From contig OZ244980.1 of the NCBI GenBank assembly GCA_965223035.1, positions 2,294,001 to 2,358,000 of the forward strand: a DNA stretch of 64,000 nt, written 5' to 3'. Shown here piece by piece: positions 43,618 through 51,612 of the stretch. The notes under the pieces are model-generated. The model was given only the letters and a program-made list of their open reading frames with translations, made no database searches and was not told where the DNA came from. A program made the translations under genes and the position numbers. The DNA is from CAMDPA01 sp965223035 (lineage in GTDB: Bacteria; Pseudomonadota; Alphaproteobacteria; Rhizobiales; Hyphomicrobiaceae). Numbering within the stretch: position 1 is the first letter of the stretch; every line of letters starts with the position of its first letter.

Positions 43618-44553
43618 GTGATCGGTGACGTGTCTGACAGCTATGATTTGATCGTGATTGGTGGCGGCCTGGCTGGATTGACGGCGGCGGCGACGGCGGC
43701 GCGGCTGGGAATGGGCACGCTGGTGCTAACGGGCGACGTGCTCGGCGGGCATTTGGTCTCGATTGCATCAATCGATGGCTTTCCGGGGCACCCTGAGGGG
43801 ATCGCTGGCTTTGATCTGTGTCCGGCGACGGAGGAGTTGGCGTCCGAGGCGGGGGCTGAATTGCGGCCGCTCAGTGCGCAAGCGGTGCGCCGCGATGATG
43901 ACGGTTGGACCGTTCAGCACGACGGCGGGATAGTGGCGGCCCGCGCCGTCGTGCTGGCGTCGGGGACGCGCTTGAAGACGCTCGGGGTCGCAGGCGAACG
44001 GCGATTATTTGGTAAGGGCGTGAGCCATTGTGCCAGCTGTGATGCAGCCTTGTTGCGCAACAAGCCGGTGGCGGTGATCGGGGGTGGCGATTCCGCCCTG
44101 CAGGAAGCCTTGACGCTGGTTCCGGTCGCCGCCCACGTCGCCATCATCACCCAGGGCGAAGCGCTGACCGCGCAGCAGGCTTACCGGCGCCAGCTTGAAC
44201 GGGCTGGCAACGTCACGGTGTGGACCAACACGATGGTGCTGGAGATCATGGGTGAAGCGAGCGTGAGTGGGGTTCGGATCGCTTCGGGTGGCGCAGAACA
44301 CACGCTGGCGGTTGATGGTGTGTTCGTGTTCATCGGCCTTGAGCCCAATACGTCCTCGCTTCTGAAGGCCAACGTGCTCGATCAGACCGGTTTCGTGCAG
44401 GTCGACGCCAACATGAGGACCACGGAAAAAGGGCTTTACGCCGCGGGAACGGTGCGCTCGGGCAGCATCTTTCGGGCGGTGTCCGCCGCCGGCGACGGCG
44501 CGATCGCGGCGTACAGCGCCTTCGCGGACGCAACCGCGGGATCAGACCCATGA
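43618..44553 (+). CDS. Thioredoxin-reductase-like FAD/NAD(P) oxidoreductase with CxxC
   Basis: A 311-aa flavoprotein of the TrxR fold. FAD motif DLIVIGGGLAGLTAAATAAR; NAD(P) motif VAVIGGGDSALQEAL; redox pair Cys-Ala-Ser-Cys in HCASCDAALLR, at the TrxR active-site position; C-terminal GLYAAGTVRSG. It should reduce a disulfide or selenenyl-sulfide partner with NAD(P)H. The start is uncertain: GTG at 43618, or GTG at 43630 giving VSDSYDLIVIGGG. It lies 79 nt before the UGSC selenoprotein gene in the same direction, so that protein is the obvious candidate partner. Confidence 0.85.
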   Translation: MIGDVSDSYDLIVIGGGLAGLTAAATAARLGMGTLVLTGDVLGGHLVSIASIDGFPGHPEGIAGFDLCPATEELASEAGAELRPLSAQAVRRDDDGWTVQHDGGIVAARAVVLASGTRLKTLGVAGERRLFGKGVSHCASCDAALLRNKPVAVIGGGDSALQEALTLVPVAAHVAIITQGEALTAQQAYRRQLERAGNVTVWTNTMVLEIMGEASVSGVRIASGGAEHTLAVDGVFVFIGLEPNTSSLLKANVLDQTGFVQVDANMRTTEKGLYAAGTVRSGSIFRAVSAAGDGAIAAYSAFADATAGSDP

Positions 44554-44632
44554 TCAGCATTTGCCACGTCCCTTGCGATGGTCGATGATGGGGCGCGAGT
44601 GACGGACACTGTGGCGGGTTCAGAGGTGATGC

Positions 44633-46267
44633 ATGACCCAAAAAATCGTCGTTCACGATCCGCGCGGGTACGCCCCGAAGGTGACGGGCAAGCGACTGGC
44701 GGCCCGGCTGCAGAGTTTGGATAGCCGCAAGGTCTACCTGGTTGACTGTCTGTTCGACAATTCCGACGTGTTTATGCACGAATTGCAGGATTGGTTTGCG
44801 CATCACCTCCCGGCGGTGACGACAGTGCCGATCAAGCCGCGCGAAAGTTGGGTGGACGATCCTGATATGCGCGCCGCGATCGCGGCCGATGGCGCGGCGG
44901 CGATCCTAGGCGTGGGGAATTGAAGCACCTGTAGCCCCACGGTCGTGGGGTTGGCGATGTCTCTGGAAGAGGCTGGCGTCCCGACGGTCGCCATACACAC
45001 CGATACCTTCGCGCGTCTATCCCGCTCGGTGGCGCGCGCGAATGGCATGCCGACGACCCGGCAAGCCTTCGTTCCCCAGCCCCTGGTCGATCGCTCGGCG
45101 GCGGACCTGCGCGGCTACATCGAAGGCCCAGATCCGATCGCGAAGCGCCCGTTTATGCAGGTCGTGCTGGAAAGCCTCACCCAGCCGCTCAACGAGGCGG
45201 ATCTGACAGGGCTGAGCTTTGAGCGTGATGTGCCGCGGTTGCTGGAGCCGGACACCGAGCAAAATCTCCAGCAGCTGTTCATGGACAATTGGTGGACGGA
45301 CTTCCTGCCGATCGTGCTGCCGACCGAGCAGCGCGTCGCGGCGATGTTGAAGGGCACCAGCCATGCCCCCGATCAGATCGTCGGGCGACTATCGCCGACC
45401 AATTTTCGGGAGAGTTGGACCTTCGACGTGGAAAAGGTGGCCGTCAACGCCGTAATGGCCGGTGCCTGTCCCAGCTACCTGCCTGTGATACTGGCGATGG
45501 CCGCTTCCGGTATGACGTCATTGTCCAGCAGCACCACATCGTTCGCGGCGTTTGCCGTCGTCAACGGCCCGATCCGCGATGAATTGAAGATGAATTACGG
45601 CATCGGTGCAATGGGGCCGTACAACCATGCGAATATGACGATTGGACGGGCCTGGAATCTGCTGTCACGCAATTTGCAGGGCGGCTCGACGCCCGGCGAC
45701 ACCTACATGGGCTCGCTCGGCAACTGGTATGCGATCGCCAGCTGCTTTGCAGAGAACGAGGAAGCCAGTCCATGGTCGCCGCTGCACACGCGCTATGGTT
45801 TCCGAGCCGAGGACAGTGCCGTGACGGTATTTCGCGGTGGGCGTTACATGACGTCGGGGTTCGGTCCGCGCGAGGAATGGCAGGACAAATTCCGCCGCTG
45901 CTTTGCCGCCGGGGAGGCGCGTCAGATGCCGCTGATTGTGATGGATCCGATCGTGGCGCGCGGCTTGGTGGAGAAAGGGTTCGACACCGCCGAGAAATTT
46001 ATCGCCTGGTGTGCGGACAACGCGCGTTTGCCTGCGGCGCAGTACTGGAACGAGCAGTGGGTGCAGACCCTGGTGCGGCCGCAGGCGGCCGCCGGCGTCG
46101 AGCCGTTTGCCAGCTATCTGAAGGCCGCGCCCGATGAGATGCTGCGCCTTTATGCGCCTCAGGACATCAACGTCGTTGTGACAGGGGGCGAGACGCAAGG
46201 CAATTGGCGCATCTACGAGGGGCTCCGCATGAACGACAATACGGTGTCGATCGATCGATGGCGGTGA
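44633..46267 (+). CDS. UGSC-family selenoprotein; in-frame UGA at 44921-44923 read as selenocysteine
   Basis: One frame of 544 residues containing a single internal UGA (codon 97), so most gene callers would give two ORFs (44633-44923 and about 44945-46267). The N-terminal domain (1-96) reads MTQKIVVHDPRGYAPKV, then LDSRKVYLVDCLFDNSD and DGAAAILGVGN. Then comes U97-S-T-Cys100-S-P, followed by VVGLAMSLEEAGVPTVAIHT. This matches the UGSC motif region (G-D-U-G-S-C) of a (seleno)protein family related to glycine-reductase selenoprotein B; here it is U-S-T-C. The C-terminal domain (about 190-540) has FDVEKVAVNAVMAGACPSYL. AGAGGTGAT precedes the ATG. A SECIS-like hairpin follows the UGA. It may perform redox or reductive chemistry with the TrxR-like protein encoded upstream. 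The reaction is unknown. Confidence 0.88.
44921..44953 (+). promoter_or_regulatory. Selenocysteine UGA codon and bacterial SECIS-like hairpin
   Basis: UGA at 44921-44923. Eleven nt later CCCCAC (44935-44940) pairs perfectly with GTGGGG (44945-44950) around the loop GGUC (44941-44944). The stem can be extended by GU and AU pairs to 44932/44953. Bacterial SECIS elements lie directly 3' of the UGA, inside the coding sequence, and need a G-U in a short apical loop that SelB binds. Position, stem and loop all fit. The bases also encode the continuing protein. Confidence 0.85.
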
Positions 46268-46304
46268 TGGGCTGGGTCGGAATCGCTACCGCGCCGTCGA
46301 CGAG

Positions 46305-46883
46305 CTATCCGCCACGGCCACCCGCCAAATCGACATCAGGCGGCGTCGTTGCTCCCGGCCCAAGCGCCCGCTGCATGTGCACGGTGTCGACCCAGCGTCC
46401 GAGCTTGAAGCCCGTTGCTGGCAGTGTGCCGATCATGGTGAAGCCGGCTTTGCGGTGTAAAGCAATGGACGCCAGGTTGGCTGTGTCTCCGATCACGGCG
46501 ATCATCTGGCGTCGACCGGCCAGCGTACAGCGTTCGATCAGCTGATCGAGCAAGGCGCGGCCGACGCCGGCGCCGCGGGCCTCGGCCGCGACATAGACCG
46601 CATCCTCGACCGTATAGCGATAAGCAGGGCGGGTGCGGAACGGGCCGGCATAGCTGAAGCCAACCACCTGCCCCGCTAGCTCCGCGACCAGATAGGGTAG
46701 TCCGCGGCGCACGATCTCGTCTCGACGCGCTGACAGCTCCGCAACGCTAGGGGCCACCTCTTCAAAGGTGGCTAACCCGGTCTCAACCTCTGGTGCGTAG
46801 ATGGCGGCCACCGCTGCCATATCGCCAGGCGTGGCCGCCCTGACCACGCGTGCCGGCGGTGAAGCTGGGGCGGCGCCTGTCAT
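46305..46883 (-). CDS. GNAT-family N-acetyltransferase (phosphinothricin acetyltransferase type)
   Basis: A 192-aa acetyltransferase. It shows VRAATPGDMAAVAAIYAPEV at the start, GFSYAGPFRTRPAYRYTVEDAVY in the middle and the acetyl-CoA motif GAGVGRALLDQLIERC. LHRKAGFTMIGTL follows. This pattern is that of Pat/Bar-like enzymes that acetylate amino groups of amino-acid analogues. It starts 7 nt after the TAXI-TRAP permease stop on the same strand, so it may be cotranscribed, and it converges with the selenoprotein gene. Confidence 0.86.
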   Translation of the reverse strand: MTGAAPASPPARVVRAATPGDMAAVAAIYAPEVETGLATFEEVAPSVAELSARRDEIVRRGLPYLVAELAGQVVGFSYAGPFRTRPAYRYTVEDAVYVAAEARGAGVGRALLDQLIERCTLAGRRQMIAVIGDTANLASIALHRKAGFTMIGTLPATGFKLGRWVDTVHMQRALGPGATTPPDVDLAGGRGG

Positions 46884-46890
46884 GTGCGGC

Positions 46891-48867
46891 TCACGACGGC
46901 GTCGCCGCTAACAGCGTGGGACGGACCCGGAACACCCAAAACACGACAAAAAGCGCAATCGGTCCGCAGGCCAGCGTTGCGATGGTCGGGTCAGGATGAG
47001 CGAGCGCGATCAGTGCAACGACCATGAGCGCCATTCTCAAGCCCAGATCGGAGGCGGGCTGCATTGTAAAGCGGGCCTGAAGGGCAAAGGTGATGCCGAT
47101 TGTCGACATCAAAACGAGCCCCATCGCCCAAAGCTGATCAAGTCCGGGCTTGAGCACCAGCTCCGGGCGCAAGAACATGGCGGCCATCAACACGAACAAT
47201 GATGAGCATAACATAAGCGCACGCCACAGTGTGCCCAGAAACGTCCCGTTGGCAATCCTGGATGTCACCGCCGCCACGACCGACGTCGGCGGGGTCAGCT
47301 CGCCCCACACCGCAAGGAAGAACGCGAAGAAGTGCACGGGCCAGGCTTCGACGCCAGCCTTGATCATGTGCGGCGCGATGACGAGTGCGGTCAAAATATA
47401 GGTGGGCGCCGGCGGCAGACCCGCCCCCAGCAACGCGCCAAACAAAAAGGCGACGATCACCATCGCCGCCAGATTGATCGAGGCGGCATCGACCAGGATG
47501 AAACCAACCTTGGTCGGGACGCCTGTGTTCACCAACGCGCTGGTCAGGATCGACAGGGTGGCCAACAGCAGCGTCAGCTCCGCCGTCATGGTCGTGAAGT
47601 TATCGATAAACGTGGTCAAAGCGCGTTTGACCTCGCTGAACAAGGCGCGCGCATCGGTCCGCACGGTGGCAACGATGAGCCGCAGCAGCAACAACGAGCC
47701 GATCAACAAGAAGATGTAGAGCGCCGCGAACATCGGTGGCTGATGGGCCACCGCCATCAACAGGATGAGGCCGATCACGACGCATAGGAACGCGCCGATA
47801 TTGGCCTTGTCGACCCAGGTGATCGGAACGGCCAGGTCGACGATCGACCAGGTCTTGATGCGCGCCGATAGCAGATAGACGCCGAGCGCGACGGCGATGA
47901 AATAGATCAGGGCTGGGGCGTAACCGCGGGCGACGACGTCAAAGTAGCTGACGTCCAAGAAGTTTGCCATCAAAAACGCCGAGATGCCCATGATCGGCGG
48001 CATCAGCTGCCCGCCTAAGGACGAAGCGGATTCGATGGCGGCGGCATCCTCGCGGTCCAAGCCGGCATTGATCATCGCCGGGATCGTAGCTGAGCCGGTG
48101 GTCACCGCATTGGCGGCGCCGCTGCCGCTGACCGCAGCGATGCCGAATGAGCCGACGACCGCCGCTTGTGGCAGGGCGCGCGGCGAATAGACTGCAATGC
48201 GTGAAGCCGCGTTCAGTATGGAATCGACGCATCCAAACGCCCGGAGCACGCTCAACACCAACACGAAAGAGCCGATCAGCGTCAGTGCCAATTGCGGCAG
48301 ATTGGAAAACACGCCGGTGGTGTCTTCCAGGCTCATCGACGTGATGATGCGGGTCCAGCTCAAACCTGGATGGTAGAACATGCCGGGCACGACGAAGCCG
48401 TATACGGCATAAAGGATGAGAATGATATTCAGTCCGAATAGAACGCTATGATTCCGGCGGGCAAACTCCATCACGAGGAGGAACATTGCGCCGCCGAGAT
48501 AAATGTCGAGCGGGTCCCAGCTTCCCGCCCTGACAGTGCCGATCTCCTCAAACTCCACATGCATGTAGATGGAGACAGTGAGTGAGATGGCGATGTAGAC
48601 CAGCGCTATCAGCAGCTCCGCGATGGGTCCGAGCGCGGGATAAAACGCACCCTTGCGCAGCGCATCGAGCACGTACACAACGAAAGTGATCGGAACCAGC
48701 GTGAACGCCAACAGTGTCGGACCGTCAGCCGAGGTCCAATAGTAATGAAACAGGTATGCAAAGAAACAAATCGCGACAATAAAAAACGCTGCGTTGGCGG
48801 CGTGTTGAATGGCTTGGCTGAGTGCGGACCGCGTCACAGTATTGCCTATCCGGCAGTCAATCACCAC
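46891..48867 (-). CDS. TRAP transporter fused permease (4TM/12TM, TAXI type)
   Basis: A 658-aa inner-membrane protein joining a DctQ-like N-terminal four-helix part to a DctM-like core, as in TAXI-TRAP systems. Motifs include GSFGIAAVSGSGAANAVTTGSATIP and IESASSLGGQLMPPIMGISAFLMANF, the signature of the fused family, and a second GALLGAGLPPAPTYILTAL. The start is uncertain: GTG at 48867 without a clear ribosome-binding site, or GTG at 48837 (VTRSALSQAI). It lies 40 nt after its binding-protein gene. Confidence 0.9.
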   Translation of the reverse strand: MVIDCRIGNTVTRSALSQAIQHAANAAFFIVAICFFAYLFHYYWTSADGPTLLAFTLVPITFVVYVLDALRKGAFYPALGPIAELLIALVYIAISLTVSIYMHVEFEEIGTVRAGSWDPLDIYLGGAMFLLVMEFARRNHSVLFGLNIILILYAVYGFVVPGMFYHPGLSWTRIITSMSLEDTTGVFSNLPQLALTLIGSFVLVLSVLRAFGCVDSILNAASRIAVYSPRALPQAAVVGSFGIAAVSGSGAANAVTTGSATIPAMINAGLDREDAAAIESASSLGGQLMPPIMGISAFLMANFLDVSYFDVVARGYAPALIYFIAVALGVYLLSARIKTWSIVDLAVPITWVDKANIGAFLCVVIGLILLMAVAHQPPMFAALYIFLLIGSLLLLRLIVATVRTDARALFSEVKRALTTFIDNFTTMTAELTLLLATLSILTSALVNTGVPTKVGFILVDAASINLAAMVIVAFLFGALLGAGLPPAPTYILTALVIAPHMIKAGVEAWPVHFFAFFLAVWGELTPPTSVVAAVTSRIANGTFLGTLWRALMLCSSLFVLMAAMFLRPELVLKPGLDQLWAMGLVLMSTIGITFALQARFTMQPASDLGLRMALMVVALIALAHPDPTIATLACGPIALFVVFWVFRVRPTLLAATPS

Positions 48868-48907
48868 GCCGGCAGACGGTGCCGTCTACCGACGTGGGAC
48901 TCGTGTT

Positions 48908-49945
48908 CTATTTTGCTTTTGCTACGCGAGCGTCCCAGGCCGCGTCCCAAACGCCTTTCTCGCGCATATATTTCGCGAGACCAGGGTGAATGGGGACGAA
49001 CGACGCTGACGACGTCACCCCGCGTTTTTGCATCTCGGCCATGTTTTGAGCGACCTGCGTGAAAGTTTTGTCAGCCTGCGACAGTTCCTTGGCGTTGGCT
49101 TCGATCGTTTTCAGCAGCTTATAGACGGTCGCCTCGGAGATCTGAGAACCCAAATGCAGGCCGTAATAAAAAGGCAGCATCGTGATCGTTTGCGCATGCG
49201 GCTTTTTCTGTCCAAAGGCGGACATCGCAACCTTGACGACCTTGAAGCCAGCACCTTCAAGCTTCTTGATCTCGTCGGCGCTGGGATCGAGTGGCGCCCA
49301 ATCGGTCTGCAGCGAGGCTTCGGTTATCCATGGCGCCGTCGTGGCTTCGGCATTGGTGTAGACGCCAAACGCCGAGAAGCGGTTGCTCTCCAAAAGTGAG
49401 CCAGCCGTCTTAATGCTGACCTCCATGTACTTGTGCTTGATGCCGAGCGTCGACAGCGCCCGCTCGAGCTGAGCGCGGGTATCCCAGGGCCGCGGACCCG
49501 TGAACACGCGCATACCACTGAGATCGGACCATTGCTTGATCTTATCGCGATCGCGGGCATGGATGGCGATGCCCATCTCGATCGTGAAGGCCCAAAACGA
49601 TTGCACCGGCATGCGCTTGATTCTATCCTTGAACCCCTTGAAGCGCTTGATGTTGTTGGCCAGCTCATAGAAAGCGACGTCGGAGCCGTAAAACCCTTCA
49701 AAATCGCCGTTGGCATGGCCTTTGACGGTCAATAAGGCGCCAGCGGTCGGTTGCACGGTTATGCGCAGTTCTGGCATTTTGGTTTTGAGCACCTGGGACA
49801 GCGCGGTCACGGCGCGGTGTCCGGACGAGCCGACGCGTGACGTCCCCCAGCGGATGTCCTCAGCAAACACGGGCGTCGAAAGGCTAACAAAAGACGCCAG
49901 CAGGCTCGCCGTCACTGTTGATGCAATCGCCGTTGTGTGGGGCAT
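48908..49945 (-). CDS. TAXI-family TRAP substrate-binding protein
   Basis: A 345-aa periplasmic binding protein. Signal peptide about residues 1-28 (STVTASLLASFVSLSTPVFA). The mature start IRWGTSRVGSSGHRAVTALS is the TAXI (TRAP-associated extracytoplasmic immunogenic) pattern, followed by GHANGDFEGFYGSDVAFYE and DLSGMRVFTGPRPWDT. GGGAGG upstream selects the ATG at 49945 over the open frame to 49987. Relatives bind glutamate/glutamine-like or other carboxylate ligands. It is divergent from an amidohydrolase gene, which suggests that the ligand is amide-, ureide- or ring-nitrogen-containing. Confidence 0.9.
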   Translation of the reverse strand: MPHTTAIASTVTASLLASFVSLSTPVFAEDIRWGTSRVGSSGHRAVTALSQVLKTKMPELRITVQPTAGALLTVKGHANGDFEGFYGSDVAFYELANNIKRFKGFKDRIKRMPVQSFWAFTIEMGIAIHARDRDKIKQWSDLSGMRVFTGPRPWDTRAQLERALSTLGIKHKYMEVSIKTAGSLLESNRFSAFGVYTNAEATTAPWITEASLQTDWAPLDPSADEIKKLEGAGFKVVKVAMSAFGQKKPHAQTITMLPFYYGLHLGSQISEATVYKLLKTIEANAKELSQADKTFTQVAQNMAEMQKRGVTSSASFVPIHPGLAKYMREKGVWDAAWDARVAKAK

Positions 49946-50087
49946 GCTGTTCCTCCCATTCAGTTCTCGGGCTTCTTCGATCGGCACTGTACGTGGCGCA
50001 ATCCCCCTGTCAATACGAACCCGCAGCGCGTAAGTTTATGGATCATGAGTATTGATCGACAGCGGGTACGACTTTGGACGATAAACG
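49946..50087. promoter_or_regulatory. Divergent promoter region
   Basis: A 142-nt space between the TAXI-TRAP operon (minus) and the amidohydrolase gene (plus). Both promoters must lie here, and shared control is plausible. No operator or regulator gene was identified. Confidence 0.45.
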
Positions 50088-51323
50088 ATGACGGCTGATT
50101 TGGTCCTTAAGAATGCGAGGTTGGGCGCCGACAGTGGACAGCCAGAATTCCTCGACATCTTGATCCGGGACGGACGGATCGCCCAATTGGGATCGGGGTT
50201 GGCGGTGTCTGCGGCGAGCATTGATTTGCAGGGATCGCTGGTGACGCCGGGGCTGATCGAGACCCACATTCATCTCGATAAGTCCCGAATCCTCGACCGT
50301 TGTGCGCCGGCTCCCGATCGCGGGCGTGATCACATGCGCCGGGTTGCCGCGGTTAAGGGTGCATTTACCGTCGAAGACATCTACCAGCGGGCCAAGGCGA
50401 CGCTGGAAGAGTGCATCACCCACGGGACGACCCATATCAGAACCCACGTCGAGGTTGATCCCAATGTCGGGTTGCGGGGCTTTGATGCACTGCAACAACT
50501 GGCCAAGGACTATCGATGGGCGGTCGATCTGGAGTTGTGCGTGTTCGCGCAAGAGGGCATGTCGAATGTGCCGGAGGCGGATGCGAACGTCGAGACCGGC
50601 CTGCAGCGCGGCGCGCGGGTGGTCGGCGGCGCACCCGGCTATGATCGGGATCATGCAGCGCAGATCAGGCGGATCTTCGAGCTGGCCCAAGCCTATGACG
50701 TCGACGTCGACATTCACCTCGACGTCGGTGCCGCCGCTGAGGATATGGATATTCACCTGGTTTGCGAGCTCACCGAGCGGTGCGGTTGGGGTGGACGGGT
50801 GGCGGTCGGCCACGGCACCAAATACGCGGCTTTGCCGCCGACGGACCTGGCCGCGCTCGGCCGCCGGCTGGCTGATGTCGGGGTCACCGTCACGGTGTTG
50901 CCCGCGACCGATCTGTTCATCATGGGTCGAGAGCGCGATCACAATGTGCTGCGCGGCGTCACCGACGTTAACGCGCTCGCTCGCCATGGCGTCAACTGTT
51001 GCCTGTCGACCAACAACATCCTCAATCCATTTACGCCGTTCGGCGACGGCTCGTTGACGCGGATGGCCAATCTTTATGCCAATGTCGTGCAGCGTGGTGG
51101 TGCCGATGAGCTGGCCGAGTGCTTCCGCATGCTCACCGCGCATCCGGCCAGCCTGCTGGGGCTTGAGCATTACGGGGTGGAGGTTGGGGCGTGGGCTGAT
51201 CTGGTCGTTTGGGACGTGGCGACGCCTGGCGAAGCGGTGGCCCGGGTCGCGCACCCGCGCATGGGGTTGAAGAGAGGGCGTCAGACGTTTACGCGCGGAC
51301 CTGTGATGTTGCATCGCCCGTGA
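50088..51323 (+). CDS. Cytosine-deaminase-like amidohydrolase
   Basis: A 411-aa metal-dependent hydrolase of the amidohydrolase superfamily. It shows the HxH motif in ETHIHLDKSRIL, FAQEG in ELCVFAQEGM, a third His in DVDIHLDVGAA, and GHGTK for the fourth metal or active-site His. The order fits the cytosine deaminase/N-isopropylammelide amidohydrolase subgroup, which removes amino groups from N-rich rings. In CodA a Glu follows the third His; here the segment is HLDV, so the ring substrate may differ. It probably works with the N-carbamoyl hydrolase gene downstream. Confidence 0.86.
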   Translation: MTADLVLKNARLGADSGQPEFLDILIRDGRIAQLGSGLAVSAASIDLQGSLVTPGLIETHIHLDKSRILDRCAPAPDRGRDHMRRVAAVKGAFTVEDIYQRAKATLEECITHGTTHIRTHVEVDPNVGLRGFDALQQLAKDYRWAVDLELCVFAQEGMSNVPEADANVETGLQRGARVVGGAPGYDRDHAAQIRRIFELAQAYDVDVDIHLDVGAAAEDMDIHLVCELTERCGWGGRVAVGHGTKYAALPPTDLAALGRRLADVGVTVTVLPATDLFIMGRERDHNVLRGVTDVNALARHGVNCCLSTNNILNPFTPFGDGSLTRMANLYANVVQRGGADELAECFRMLTAHPASLLGLEHYGVEVGAWADLVVWDVATPGEAVARVAHPRMGLKRGRQTFTRGPVMLHRP

Positions 51324-51379
51324 GGGTGTGGGCAGCGCATTGGCGAGTTGGCGCCTCGCCGGGTCGGCCGCCGGCACGC

Positions 51380-51457
51380 TAGATCATCGCGCGTTAAATC
51401 GGAACCGCAACGCCGGTTCCAATTGCGCTGGTTCCGATTTAAGGCGCAAAGATGATC
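51380..51457 (+). repeat. Palindromic intergenic repeat, variant copy 6a
   Basis: Diverged relative: TAGATCATCGCGCGTTAAAT, then CGGAACC, a short centre, GGTTCCGATTTAAGGCGC and AAAGATGATC. It forms a long near-perfect palindrome and shares the ATCATCGCGC...TTAAATCGGAA arm with the other copies, but its centre differs. It lies 56 nt after the amidohydrolase stop. Confidence 0.7.
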
Positions 51458-51507
51458 GCTTTGAAAGAGTCCTCAAGCAGGCGCTAGCCGGTAGGACAGG
51501 CAAAGTG

Positions 51508-51572
51508 TAGAGCAGCATTCCGCTTTTAATCGGAATCGGAACGATCCCGATTAAAAGCGGAAAGCTGCTCTA
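51508..51572 (+). repeat. Palindromic intergenic repeat, copy 6b
   Basis: Compact and nearly perfect: TAGAGCAGCATTCCGCTTTT, AATCGGAATCGGAACGATCC, then CGATTAAAAGCGG and AAAGCTGCTCTA. The arms differ from copy 2 by changes that keep pairing (GCTTTTAA with TTAAAAGC, GAGCAGC with GCTGCTC), which points to selection for the hairpin. It lies 40 nt before the next gene. Confidence 0.87.
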
Positions 51573-51612
51573 GCGGTTGGATGAGCGAAGTCGAACGGCA
51601 CGAGAGGTCAGT

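Noticed and set aside
44945..46267. Independent gene starting at the GTG (44945) or ATG (44957)
   Set aside because: It lies inside the SECIS-like hairpin, is in phase with the upstream ORF and lacks a natural domain start. Reading through the UGA restores a family-typical continuous protein.
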